A stretch of 64,000 nucleotides of DNA from Zhongshania aquatica (GTDB taxonomy: Bacteria > Pseudomonadota > Gammaproteobacteria > Pseudomonadales > Spongiibacteraceae), in NCBI RefSeq assembly GCF_027257955.1, contig NZ_JANZNQ010000013.1:43893-107892 (forward strand), written 5' to 3'. The position numbers were made by a program, and so were the translations under genes. The notes below the pieces were generated by a model. It made no database searches. It worked only from the letters and a program-made list of their open reading frames with translations, and had not been told where the DNA came from. Shown one piece after another: positions 29,067 through 37,968 of this stretch (positions within the stretch are counted from its first letter, which is position 1; every line of letters starts with the position of its first letter).

Positions 29067-30551
29067 ATGATAGTAAAAATAATTAAAACCTCCTTGATTA
29101 TATTTATGCTTGGGGGGTGTGCTTCCCAGTATGGACCGAAAAGTATCAATGGCGGATATTCCGACGAGCAGATAAATCAAACCACGTATTTCATAAGGTA
29201 TGACGGATCACCTTTAGCGGGTCCACTAGCAAGTGACAATGGCTTGTCCGCACTCTGGAATAAGAGAGCAAAAGAGCTATGTGGAGGCGATGACTTTTAC
29301 AAGGATACAAAATCATTACGAATTGACGGCTTTGGGAATGAGTCCTCTATTGGAACACCAACGATATACGGGGTGGCGTACTGCAACAACAAAATCACTG
29401 ACACTAGAAATCAAAACCCAGACGAAAATTTCACAGATTATATAAATTTACCCTATGAAATATTTAATTATAAAGAGATATCACCATTATGGGATCTTTT
29501 AATTGATGATAAATATCAAGAGTTAGAAAATATTACTGATAACCTTCTATCTCAACTCAATGAAAATGAAATTTCTGGCATCCTAAACACCTTCTCGAGA
29601 ATAAACCCTATTGCCCAAGACCACCTAAGCGAATGGGTTGATTCACAGCCAGATTCTTTTATCGCCTTGTATTCTCGCTCGCTCTTTTATCATCATTATT
29701 CGTGGTTCAAGCGCGGCAATAAGTTGTGGAATGATGTTACAGAAGAACAACGAGCTGGATTAAAAAAATATAGGGATCTAGCCATACGTGACTTAGATAA
29801 GGCGTTAAACTTGAATCCTAAGTTCTGCCCAGCGCACACGCTAAAACTTCAAATTTATACTACTGTAAAATCAGCAAAGGGGGCTGGCTTTGAAGAGATT
29901 TATAGAACAGCAGAATCTGAATGCCCAAAATCGATAGCTGTTCGAGAGGCTTATTTAAGATATTTACTGCCACGATGGAGTGGATCAAATGCAGAAATGG
30001 CCAACTTCATATACAAATCAAAAAAGGATGACGAATTATTTGGCGCCCTAGAAGCACTGTACTTAGCTGAAGAGGGCGACCAGCTTCGATTTAAAGATAA
30101 TTTTGACCAAGCCTTAGAAAAATATAACAAGGCGCTAGCTATCGGAACTTTCTCACAAATATACGCATATCGAGCTTCCACTTTAGAAAATCTAAGTCGC
30201 TACGTAGACGCTGTTAATGACTTGAAAGAAGCAATAAATCTAAGCCCATACAATGATTCCGCCTATGAAGCGTTAACTAGGATTTTCCTGAAACAAAACG
30301 ACTTTGTTGGCGCACTTATCGCGTCATCTTATTTAACAACGATGAATAATCAGTCCCCTAATAGCTTTGAAACCAAAGGGAATATATTTTATTTAATGCG
30401 AAGATATGAAGATGCCTTGGTAAGTTACAGAAAGGCCGCCATTCTATCATCAGACAAGGCAATTTATCTTCACAAAATAAAAATGGCTGAATATCAGATT
30501 AATATAAGGCAAGACCAGAAAAACACAGAGGATAAATCTCAATCCATATAG
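29067..30551 (+). CDS. TPR-repeat lipoprotein
   Basis: 494 residues, AT-rich. Lipoprotein signal with lipobox MLGGC. An N-terminal ~130 residues show a GNESSIGTPTIYGVAYC segment. The rest is TPR: RDLDKALNLNPKFCPAHTLK, DQALEKYNKALAIGTF, VDAVNDLKEAINLSPYNDSAYEAL and DALVSYRKAAIL. Such repeats bind partner proteins, so a scaffold role in the periplasm or at the membrane is likely. Unusually large for a cassette gene. No upstream attC is visible between it and the previous gene. Confidence 0.75.
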   Translation: MIVKIIKTSLIIFMLGGCASQYGPKSINGGYSDEQINQTTYFIRYDGSPLAGPLASDNGLSALWNKRAKELCGGDDFYKDTKSLRIDGFGNESSIGTPTIYGVAYCNNKITDTRNQNPDENFTDYINLPYEIFNYKEISPLWDLLIDDKYQELENITDNLLSQLNENEISGILNTFSRINPIAQDHLSEWVDSQPDSFIALYSRSLFYHHYSWFKRGNKLWNDVTEEQRAGLKKYRDLAIRDLDKALNLNPKFCPAHTLKLQIYTTVKSAKGAGFEEIYRTAESECPKSIAVREAYLRYLLPRWSGSNAEMANFIYKSKKDDELFGALEALYLAEEGDQLRFKDNFDQALEKYNKALAIGTFSQIYAYRASTLENLSRYVDAVNDLKEAINLSPYNDSAYEALTRIFLKQNDFVGALIASSYLTTMNNQSPNSFETKGNIFYLMRRYEDALVSYRKAAILSSDKAIYLHKIKMAEYQINIRQDQKNTEDKSQSI

Positions 30552-30606
30552 CACTATCAAGTCAAGCAAGAAGAGCACTGAATGCTGCCCTTCTTGTGAG
30601 GTTAAC

Positions 30607-30618
30607 GTTAAACCTATG
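30607..30618 (+). repeat. Cassette boundary motif GTTAAACCTATG
   Basis: The same 12-mer occurs at 28551-28562. Here it overlaps the next start codon. A CAAGAAG/CTTCTTG hairpin lies just upstream, but no left core is seen, so only the right end of an attC may remain. Confidence 0.45.
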
Positions 30619-31212
30619 AATGAAAGATCCCACCACAATACTAGCTGGAATTATTTTTTAGCTCTTGAGGGCGACATTGAAAGAGTCGCTAGATACATAG
30701 AGCTGAATGAAGATAACTTTAAAACGTATTCTATTGAACTGGCTAGATTGCTAATGGCGTCTTGCGCTGAAATAGATGTTATTTTTAAGGGGGTAAGCCA
30801 GTATATTAACCCAGAATCGACAGCAAACAATATCACTGACTATACAAGAATAATTTTTGATCACTACCCAGAACTTAATTTAACAACGATAATTTCCCCT
30901 AGATACAGGTTAAATTTCAAACCGTTTTCTTGTTGGTCCAAGTCTCACGCCCCAGATTGGTGGACTGCAAATAATAAAATCAAGCATAAGCGAGACACCT
31001 ACTTTCATTTGGCAAATCTAGGGAACTGCCTTAATGCGATTGCTGCGCTGTTTTGGCTTAATATCCAGTCAAATCATCAAATTCACTGCGCTTACGCTAA
31101 ATCATTTGGTGGTCACTTAGCGCCACCAGAATTAAAATATACTTTTAGCAATTTAACTCCTCCATCTACTCTATTTCAATTAAATGAGCCATGGCTATAC
31201 TTCCGTGATTAA
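30616..31212 (+). CDS. Hypothetical cassette protein, HEPN-like region
   Basis: 198 residues. The N-terminal half is helical (ERVARYIEL, LLMASCAEIDVIFKGVSQY). The segment DWWTANNKIKHKRDTYFHLANLGNCLNAIAALFWL resembles the conserved patch of helical HEPN-like proteins in many uncharacterised bacterial genes. That resemblance is tentative. It starts inside the boundary motif and ends 11 bases before the next core. Confidence 0.5.
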   Translation: MNERSHHNTSWNYFLALEGDIERVARYIELNEDNFKTYSIELARLLMASCAEIDVIFKGVSQYINPESTANNITDYTRIIFDHYPELNLTTIISPRYRLNFKPFSCWSKSHAPDWWTANNKIKHKRDTYFHLANLGNCLNAIAALFWLNIQSNHQIHCAYAKSFGGHLAPPELKYTFSNLTPPSTLFQLNEPWLYFRD

Positions 31213-31234
31213 TACTAACTAGCCGTTATAGGGT

Positions 31235-31483
31235 ATGAGAATGAAGATAGGAATAATACTTTGCTTAGGTTGGGCATTAATCCATTTATTTAAAAAGCTA
31301 GGTATGGAGCAATTACCTTGCGGCTTATTAGCCGGCTTACTTGCAAGTATCATAGTAAATGTTGCGTTCTTTTTTATGGGTGAGCCAGTAGTTAATGTGA
31401 TTCTGTCAGTAATAGGCTTTACAACAATGGCTGTAGTATATGGCTTCTTTGCTAGCCGTAAGATCTATGGACGTTCCGGTTGA
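31235..31483 (+). CDS. Small two-TM protein in cassette
   Basis: 82 residues with three hydrophobic stretches (IGIILCLGWALIHLF, GLLAGLLASIIVNVAFFF and VNVILSVIGFTTMAVVYGFF). No family recognised. Its start is 11 bases past the GTTATAG core. After it come 271 bases, mostly AT-rich, with no gene seen. Confidence 0.5.
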   Translation: MRMKIGIILCLGWALIHLFKKLGMEQLPCGLLAGLLASIIVNVAFFFMGEPVVNVILSVIGFTTMAVVYGFFASRKIYGRSG

Positions 31484-31754
31484 TTCCGGGATACCGGCGC
31501 AAAACAGTTTAATCCACGCGACGCTTTGCGCAAATACTTAAAGTGGACGCGTTTCAGGGATAAAGTAATGCTCTTATGCATATTAGAACAGTCGTTGAGT
31601 AAAGAGTTTTAAGAATATTTAAGCTCTAATCACTACGAACCTAGATCACTTCATTCAGCTAAAATTAAAGATTAACCAAACTACAGGGTCTCGTCTTGCC
31701 GAAACTCCAGTACATTAAGCAAATGAAAATCCAACCCACAAAAAAGGATAAATT

Positions 31755-32153
31755 ATGAAAGGAAAATGCCTTTGCGAATCCGTCACCATAGAGTCAGACG
31801 ATGTAGCTGAATTTGAAGCATGCCATTGCAGCATGTGTCGTCGCTGGGGAGGCGGCCCTCTTCTGGCGGTGCACTGTGGTTCGAATATCAGTATTACTGG
31901 CAAGGATTCAGTCAGCGTTTATGAATCTTCCGAGTGGGCTGAGCGATCTTTTTGTAGTCATTGCGGCACCCATTTGTATTATCACCTCAAGCCAACTGAT
32001 GAGTATATTGTCCCCCTAGGTTTATTTAGCGAGGAATCGAGCATCAGTTTTAAACGGCAGATATTTATTGATCAGAAGCCGAGTTCTTACGAATTCTCAA
32101 ACCAAACAGAAAATTTGACTGAACAGCAGGTCTTCGACAGCTTTGGCGTTTAG
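31755..32153 (+). CDS. GFA-family (CENP-V/GFA) zinc protein
   Basis: 132 residues with the family Cys pattern: CLCESVT near the start, ACHCSMCRRWGGGP (~23-35) and FCSHCGTHLYY. These sets bind two zinc ions. Characterised relatives act on S-hydroxymethyl-glutathione, but many are of unknown substrate. GFA genes are frequent cargo of integron cassettes, which fits the position next to the cassette cluster, but no attC is seen around it. RBS AAAGGA is before the ATG. Confidence 0.87.
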   Translation: MKGKCLCESVTIESDDVAEFEACHCSMCRRWGGGPLLAVHCGSNISITGKDSVSVYESSEWAERSFCSHCGTHLYYHLKPTDEYIVPLGLFSEESSISFKRQIFIDQKPSSYEFSNQTENLTEQQVFDSFGV

Positions 32154-32243
32154 AGCCTACATAGTAAGGCGTTGCTGTCGCCGCAGTCACCGCCGCGATA
32201 TCCTGCAGTAACTGTGGCAAGGTCGTATTAGCCAAGAACACAC

Positions 32244-32702
32244 ATGAAGTACACAATACGAAATTCAACTCACCTTACTGCGTCCAAAAACGATGTTTGG
32301 CAGTGGATTACGTCCATCGACGGAATATCGAAAGAGATGTCTCCGTATTTGCGCATGTCTTCACCTCGCGGGGTTACGAGTTTAGCGACAATTGATTTTA
32401 CGCCGGGAAAAAGACTGTTTAGGAGTTGGATTTGCTTCTTAAAGATCCTACCAATTGACTACTCCGACTTAACTCTGCAAAGCCTTGATGAGGGCCTTGG
32501 CTTTGTAGAGCAATCAAAAATGGGATCTATGCGCTCATGGCGGCATGTGCGCACCATAAGCCCGGATAAAGAGGGATGCGTATTAACGGATGAGGTGTCA
32601 TTTGAGCCCAAGTTCGCAGGGCCTATACTCAGTAAACTAATAGCGGCCTTTTTTAACCACAGGCATCGCCGCTTAAGTAAATACCTCGCTGCTTGCAAAT
32701 AG
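32244..32702 (+). CDS. SRPBCC-family lipid/polyketide-binding-like protein
   Basis: 152 residues with a START/SRPBCC pattern: an N-terminal strand followed by TASKNDVWQWITSIDGIS, a central beta-sheet and a C-terminal amphipathic helix (LSKLIAAFFNHRHRRLSKYLA). Small SRPBCC proteins bind hydrophobic ligands in an internal cavity. Its role is unknown. It follows GFA on the same strand; both may be further cassettes or just neighbours. Confidence 0.7.
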   Translation: MKYTIRNSTHLTASKNDVWQWITSIDGISKEMSPYLRMSSPRGVTSLATIDFTPGKRLFRSWICFLKILPIDYSDLTLQSLDEGLGFVEQSKMGSMRSWRHVRTISPDKEGCVLTDEVSFEPKFAGPILSKLIAAFFNHRHRRLSKYLAACK

Positions 32703-32993
32703 CTTCACCCAGTGAGCAGCGCTTCCCACAAAGCGTGTATACGCCCTATTCAGCGCTAGACTGCTGGCAATGCAGTCTACTAACAATAAAAAAGCAAATG
32801 TCGTGTGGCTATTGGCGCTGTCACATTATCGTCTTAAAACTTCAATATAAGCGCAATCAAACTGTAAGGCTAAGGCTCTAGTCTTTGTGCCGGTAAGTGG
32901 ATCTATGTGCCACTGCTCTTTTGTTTCCGGGATCTCACCCAAGCACAACATACCTATATAGGAAAATTCATTTTCCAGACCAGGAGCCTTCAA
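32703..32993. other. Gap before the alkaline phosphatases
   Basis: It holds no gene. The likely promoter of the phosphatase pair lies here; I could not find a convincing Pho box. The phosphatase RBS CCAGGAGCC is at 32980. Confidence 0.4.
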
Positions 32994-34580
32994 ATGCGTA
33001 TAAAGACCGCCATATTGTCAGGAGTACTGCCAATCGCACTAGCGTCACACGCTGTTGCTGCAGTACTACCCGCTAATCAATCTACCAGTCCGTGGTATAC
33101 CGATGCGGCGACAAGCACCAACTCCAAAGCCACGGCTACAACACCCACTAAGGCAAAAAATGTCATCTTGTTTGTGGGTGATGGCATGGGGGTTTCTACC
33201 CTTACCGCCGCGCGAATTTTACAGGGCCAACAAAACGGCCAACCCGGAGAAGAAGGCTATTTAAGCTTTGAAACCTTTCCCCATACAGCCTTAGTTAAAA
33301 CTTATAACGTAGACGCACAAACACCAGATTCTGCCGGCACCATGACGGCAATGATGTCTGGCGTAAAAAGCGACGCCGGTGTGCTTGGCGTATCCGAGGA
33401 TATTGAGCGCGGCGACTGCAGCACCGTTAGCGGCAACGAATTGATCACCGCCATTGAGCTTGCCGAAATCAAGGGTATGTCTACCGGCATTATCTCTACC
33501 GCGAGGATTACCCACGCGACACCCGCTGCGGCTTATGCGAAATCAGCGGATCGCAACTGGGAAGATGATGGCGACATGCCTGCTGCTGCCAAAGCGGCTG
33601 GCTGTGAAGACATCGCGTCTCAACTCGTTAATTTTGAACCCAATCTAGAAGCGCGCATGGAAGGCAAAGACGTCGACGGTTTAGACGTGGTGATGGGCGG
33701 CGGTCGTCGCAGCTTCTTGCCAAAAGATGCCGCGTTTAACAGCAACGATGCGGTTAGCTCGGTAGAAGGTGATCGCACCGATGGTCGCGATCTAACCGCC
33801 GAATGGAAAACGCGCTACCCAAATGGCAGCTATGTGTTTGATCAAAGCAGTTTCGATGCGGTAAACGCGAGCACAACAAGTAAGCTGTTTGGCCTGTTCA
33901 ATGAGTCGCATATGCAGTACGAAAAAGATCGTGGCAATGACGTTGCCGGCGAACCTTCGCTGACTGAGATGACAAGTAAAGCTATCGACATCCTCGATAA
34001 CAATAGCAACGGCTATTTACTAGTGGTGGAGTCAGGCCGCATTGATCACGGCCATCACGCTGGCAGTGCGTATAGCGCGCTTACTGATACCATTGAATTG
34101 TCGAACGCCGTTAAAGCAGCCGTTGACGCAACCAACCCAGATGAAACATTGATTCTGGTCACCGCCGATCACAGCCACGTATTTACCATTGCGGGCTACC
34201 CTAAGCGCGGCAACCCGATACTAGGCAAAGTGGTTAACGTTGGTGAAGATACACCCACAACCGCAGCAGACGGCATGCCCTACACCACCGTTGGCTATGC
34301 AAATGGTCTTGGCTTTCATGACCTAGGCTCTGAAACCGATGCTGACGCGGTTTACTCTGCAGGTATTCAAGCAGGTCGTGCAGATTTAAGCAGCGTAGAC
34401 ACTGAATCATCCGGTTTTCATCAAGAAGCGCTGATTCCACTGGAATCTGAAACCCATGCCGGTGAAGATATCAGCCTTCACGCACGCGGCCCCGGCTCAC
34501 AATTTGTTCACGGCGTTGTCGAGCAGAACGTGGTATTCCATCTGATCAATCAAGCCCTCGATCTGTTGGCCAGCGAATAA
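32994..34580 (+). CDS. Alkaline phosphatase, PhoA-like, secreted
   Basis: 528 residues from ATG 32994 with CCAGGAGCC before it; an upstream GTG-less extension in frame has no SD or signal. A signal peptide ends near residue 22 (SHAVA). PhoA motifs: VILFVGDGMGVST (metal Asp), TPDSAGTM (nucleophile Ser), ITHATPAA, VESGRIDHGHHAG, LVTADHSH and the late THAGED. It removes phosphate from organic esters in the periplasm. The next gene is a close paralogue 11 bases away, likely one operon. Confidence 0.9.
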   Translation: MRIKTAILSGVLPIALASHAVAAVLPANQSTSPWYTDAATSTNSKATATTPTKAKNVILFVGDGMGVSTLTAARILQGQQNGQPGEEGYLSFETFPHTALVKTYNVDAQTPDSAGTMTAMMSGVKSDAGVLGVSEDIERGDCSTVSGNELITAIELAEIKGMSTGIISTARITHATPAAAYAKSADRNWEDDGDMPAAAKAAGCEDIASQLVNFEPNLEARMEGKDVDGLDVVMGGGRRSFLPKDAAFNSNDAVSSVEGDRTDGRDLTAEWKTRYPNGSYVFDQSSFDAVNASTTSKLFGLFNESHMQYEKDRGNDVAGEPSLTEMTSKAIDILDNNSNGYLLVVESGRIDHGHHAGSAYSALTDTIELSNAVKAAVDATNPDETLILVTADHSHVFTIAGYPKRGNPILGKVVNVGEDTPTTAADGMPYTTVGYANGLGFHDLGSETDADAVYSAGIQAGRADLSSVDTESSGFHQEALIPLESETHAGEDISLHARGPGSQFVHGVVEQNVVFHLINQALDLLASE

Positions 34581-34591
34581 GGAGAACGACA

Positions 34592-36421
34592 ATGAAGCAA
34601 TTTAAAATAGCATTACTAAGCGCCGCGATAGCTGGCCTAACAGCCTGTGGTGGCGACGATGGCCGCAATGGCGTAAACGGTACTGATGGTGCAAACGGCA
34701 ATAACGGTGTAAATAGCCTGATCAACCAAACCCAACTTGCGGCTGGTGATAGCAATTGCCCCGGCGGCGGCATTCAGTTCGATAGCGGCGCGGACACCAA
34801 CAGCAATGGCAACTTAGAAAGCAGTGAAATCACCGACACCAAATTTGTTTGTGAACCCTATACTGCACCAGCGCAGACAGACCTGATAGGCCAAACCAAG
34901 AACAATACCTGGTTCGCCGATGCACAAGCCAAGGTCGCGACAGCAACGCAACCTAACTTGACTCGCGGCGCAGCCAAGAACGTTATCTTGTTTGTTGGCG
35001 ACGGCATGGGTATTTCCACCGTGACCGCAGCACGTATATTAGAAGGCCAGCTCAACGGCGAACTCGGTGAAGAGCATAACCTGAGCTTCGATCTATTCCC
35101 CTACAGCGGCTTGGCAAAAACCTATAACGTAGATGCGCAAACACCAGACTCTGCTGGCACCATGAGCGCGATCATGAGCGGTGTTAAAACCGACGTCGGT
35201 GTTATTGGCGTAAACGAAAACATTGTACGCGGCGATTGCACCACCGTTGCTGGCAATGAATTAGTGACCGCACTTGAACTGGCAGAAATTGCAGGTAAAT
35301 CTACCGGCGTACTTTCTACCGCACGTATCACCCACGCAACGCCAGCGGCGACCTATGCTAAATCTGCTGACCGTAATTGGGAAGACGACGGCGATATGCC
35401 CGCCGCCGCTAAAACCGCTGGTTGCGAAGATATTGCCTCTCAGTTGATTAACTTTGAGCCCAATCTTGAAGCCCGTATTGGCGGCATCAATGTTGATGGT
35501 ATCGACGTGGTTATGGGTGGCGGTCGTCGCAGCTTTTTACCAAAAGACGCCGCATTCAATAGCCCAGATGCAGTGAGTAGTGTTGAAGGTGATCGTACCG
35601 ATGGTCGCGACCTCACCGCAGAATGGAAAACCCGCTACCCCGCCGGCAACTACATTTTTGATAAAACTGGCTTCAACGCGATTAACACTGAAACCACCAC
35701 AAAAGTGCTGGGCTTATTTAATGAATCGCATATGCAGTACGAAGCAGATCGCAAAAACGACGTTGCGGGTGAACCGTCGCTACGCGATATGACAGAGAAA
35801 GCCATCAAGGTCTTGGATAATAACGACAAGGGCTTTTTCTTAATGGTTGAATCTGGTCGTATTGACCATGCTCACCATGCGGGTAATGCCTACAACGCTC
35901 TTACCGACACCGTGGAGCTATCTGAGGCCGTTGCCAAAGCGGTTGAGTTAACCAATAGCGACGACACGCTCATCATCGTCACCGCTGACCACAGTCACGT
36001 GTTTACCATTGCGGGTTACCCAAAACGCGGCAACCCAATTTTGGGTAAAGTCGTGGGTATTGGGTCTAACTCTCCGGCTCTAGCTGCCGATGGCATGCCC
36101 TACACCACACTGGGTTATACCAATGGTCTGGGCTTCCGCGACCTTGGTGACGAGACCGACGCCGACGAGGGTTACAACTCCCCTATCGATGCTGGTCGCC
36201 AAGACCTTTTGCTAGTCGATACGCAATCACCGGGCTTCCACCAAGAAACATTGATACCACTTGGTTCAGAAACCCACGCGGGTGAAGACGTTGGTATTTA
36301 TGCGAAGGGCCCAGGTGCAGCGTTAGTGAGCGGCACCAATGAGCAAAACGTGATTTTTCATGTAATGGACTACGCGGCAGACCTTGTTAATAAAGCTAAT
36401 AGCAATCAAGTCGCGCCATAA
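34592..36421 (+). CDS. Alkaline phosphatase, lipid-anchored paralogue
   Basis: 609 residues. Signal peptide with lipobox LTACG, then a Gly/Asn tract (GRNGVNGTDGANGNNGVN) and a Cys-containing segment, ending near residue 90, that resembles DUF7151. The catalytic domain repeats the neighbouring gene almost motif for motif (VGDGMGIST, DSAGTM, HATPAA, VESGRIDHAHHAG, TADHSH, THAGED). The extra N-terminal part probably tethers the enzyme to the outer membrane surface. The two genes look like a recent duplication with one copy gaining an anchor. Ends in a terminator. Confidence 0.9.
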   Translation: MKQFKIALLSAAIAGLTACGGDDGRNGVNGTDGANGNNGVNSLINQTQLAAGDSNCPGGGIQFDSGADTNSNGNLESSEITDTKFVCEPYTAPAQTDLIGQTKNNTWFADAQAKVATATQPNLTRGAAKNVILFVGDGMGISTVTAARILEGQLNGELGEEHNLSFDLFPYSGLAKTYNVDAQTPDSAGTMSAIMSGVKTDVGVIGVNENIVRGDCTTVAGNELVTALELAEIAGKSTGVLSTARITHATPAATYAKSADRNWEDDGDMPAAAKTAGCEDIASQLINFEPNLEARIGGINVDGIDVVMGGGRRSFLPKDAAFNSPDAVSSVEGDRTDGRDLTAEWKTRYPAGNYIFDKTGFNAINTETTTKVLGLFNESHMQYEADRKNDVAGEPSLRDMTEKAIKVLDNNDKGFFLMVESGRIDHAHHAGNAYNALTDTVELSEAVAKAVELTNSDDTLIIVTADHSHVFTIAGYPKRGNPILGKVVGIGSNSPALAADGMPYTTLGYTNGLGFRDLGDETDADEGYNSPIDAGRQDLLLVDTQSPGFHQETLIPLGSETHAGEDVGIYAKGPGAALVSGTNEQNVIFHVMDYAADLVNKANSNQVAP

Positions 36422-36448
36422 AAATCAATAATAACTAGATCTAGCTTG

Positions 36449-36480
36449 TGGCGTCGCTTGCGGGCGGCGCCATTATTATT
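36449..36480 (+). terminator. Stem-loop after the phosphatase pair
   Basis: TGGCGTCGC and GCGGCGCCA form a 9-bp stem with one G-T wobble and a 6-base loop, followed by a short T-rich stretch. Confidence 0.65.
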
Positions 36481-36533
36481 GAATAGAATACGATCATTCC
36501 GATCTATGTTTAGCAAGGTTTGGAGATTAAAAA

Positions 36534-37307
36534 TTGAACACGAGCAAATCCATTAGGAACACGCTAGGCAGTGCCATCTGCCGCATCGCCGTCATCGCCG
36601 CTGCATGTATCTTTTCTAGCACCGCGGCTTACGCCATGAATTGTGAGGCAGGCGAGGCAATTAACGCGCACTACCAAGTCAGCGAGCGCGCTGAAAATGC
36701 TAAACCAAAAACACTAGCTAATATGGTGCTATGGCGTCGTGCGAATAGTGTCGCTGAACAGTATCCTGAAAAGGGCATCACCGAGTTGTGGGAACGTAAC
36801 CATGCCTCGGCTATTAAATTAAACCGCTATTTCGACGCCTATGAGCGTGGCATCGAATACGCACCAAGCGACATCAAAGGCGTAAAAAGCGACGACGACT
36901 GGAGTATGAAGACCCAGCTTATCGCCGATTCACTGCTCGCTAAAATGACACTCAACAAGAAAACCGGCAAAGCCTGCGAGCGCGAAGAAACCTACACATT
37001 AAAAGATAAGAGCCAAACCGTTACCGTCACCTGGCTGCCCGCCTACAAGCTAGTGAAGGAATATCAAAGGGAAGCGAACGGTCACACATCAATTTGGTCG
37101 CTTACCGAAAAAAGCACTGACAGCAAAATGGTAAACGCGTTTTTTGACAAGCACCTGAACTATCCAACAACAGACTACGCCGATATTGGCGACAGTGAAT
37201 CTGATCCGTTTATTCGGAAAATGATTAATATAGGCTTTATCGAGCACGGCAGTTCCGGCATGTACGACGCCCAAGGCAATGACATCGGCGGCGAGCATCA
37301 CCACTAA
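36534..37307 (+). CDS. Secreted hypothetical protein with His-rich C-terminus
   Basis: 257 residues from TTG 36534, with GGAG eight bases before it; any later ATG would lose the signal peptide (IAVIAAACIFSSTAAYA, residues ~18-34). The mature part is helical and charged (EYQREANGHTS, ADIGDSESDPFIRKM) and ends EHHH. No family is recognised. It follows the phosphatases by 112 bases past a terminator, so a link to them is possible but unproven. Confidence 0.75.
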   Translation: MNTSKSIRNTLGSAICRIAVIAAACIFSSTAAYAMNCEAGEAINAHYQVSERAENAKPKTLANMVLWRRANSVAEQYPEKGITELWERNHASAIKLNRYFDAYERGIEYAPSDIKGVKSDDDWSMKTQLIADSLLAKMTLNKKTGKACEREETYTLKDKSQTVTVTWLPAYKLVKEYQREANGHTSIWSLTEKSTDSKMVNAFFDKHLNYPTTDYADIGDSESDPFIRKMINIGFIEHGSSGMYDAQGNDIGGEHHH

Positions 37308-37316
37308 AATGAATGC

Positions 37317-37340
37317 AAAAAAAGACCGGGAAGATCCCGG
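37317..37340 (-). terminator. Minus-strand terminator at end of a dead gene
   Basis: CCGGGA-N3-TCCCGG with seven T after it on the minus strand, so it would stop transcription from the right. The only gene to its right on that strand is the aldehyde dehydrogenase remnant. Confidence 0.7.
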
Positions 37341-37394
37341 CCAAATGGTGTGTAAACTAAAAATATAAGAGACTAATGGTATGAAGGGCGTTGA

Positions 37395-37726
37395 TTAAAA
37401 TATCTCCCGGCGCCCGTCATCATCAATACCATATAGATTCCGATCATCGACCATCGGCTGATGTGACGGCGAGATCTTTTGGCGTTTCGCGTCGAAGCAC
37501 AGATCTATGTCGTCGCCGGGAAATGCGCCGGACTGCCACGCCGCCGTATACCGCAAACTCGCCTCGACACCGTGGGCGTTGGTAATCAAACGAGAGCGCT
37601 TTACAGGGGGCGTCTCATTTTCAAGCAACAGAACTTCAATCCGACGTAGGCGATCAAGTCGAATGGCTAATGTCGGAAAAGGCTCTGCCTTATGTGTATT
37701 ACGCAGGGCATTGAACTGCGACTACA
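37395..37726 (-). pseudogene. Coniferyl-type aldehyde dehydrogenase remnant
   Basis: The frame from 37726 reads SQFNALRNTHKAEPFPTLAI, then RLDRLRRIEVLLLENE, which matches the N-terminal helix region of coniferyl-aldehyde/related dehydrogenases. After that the translation no longer matches, running as PPVKRSRLITNAHGVEASLR to GRREIF with no recognised family. There is no start codon for the first part and no nucleotide-binding domain, so it is a fragment, perhaps fused to another fragment. The terminator at 37317 fits its strand. Confidence 0.6.
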
Positions 37727-37968
37727 AGTGAAGGTTTTTCACCTGTACTCCCATCTTCCTTCTCATTTTTGTTTCGGCGAGATTATTTCCTCGCAAAAAC
37801 ACTATCAGTATGTAACCATTTTAAAATATAACACTATAGAACAATTGTTAAATACAACACTCTTATTTTGCAAGTGTCTTACTTTGGAACATTCCCATTT
37901 TCATATGATGTTGGCAGCGACCAAAAAAGAACTAAATTTACTTATAGATCAAAAAATTAGGAGCAATC
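37727..37968. other. AT-rich leader upstream of the MarR gene
   Basis: No gene. An inverted run with AACAATTGTT occurs near 37843; it may be the MarR operator but this is only a guess. Confidence 0.3.

Larger units (their letters stand above)
27710..31483 (+). mobile_element. Integron-type gene cassette cluster without integrase (CALIN-like)
   Basis: Six same-strand small genes, AT-richer than the flanks, mostly unknown, with few or no RBS. Next-gene starts at 27720, 28224, 28571, 30616 and 31235 lie just after GTT-type cores at 27710 (GTTATAC), 28190 (GTTATG), 28551 (GTTAAAC), 30607 (GTTAAAC) and 31224 (GTTATAG). A complete attC is seen at 28124-28196 and a degenerate one at 28476-28558; the other cores are halves only. 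No integrase is in the window. The downstream limit is uncertain and may include the GFA and SRPBCC genes. Confidence 0.7.

Noticed and set aside
32154..32243. attC after the GFA gene
   Set aside because: I looked for a GTT core and paired arms and found none; the region gives GTATTAG only.
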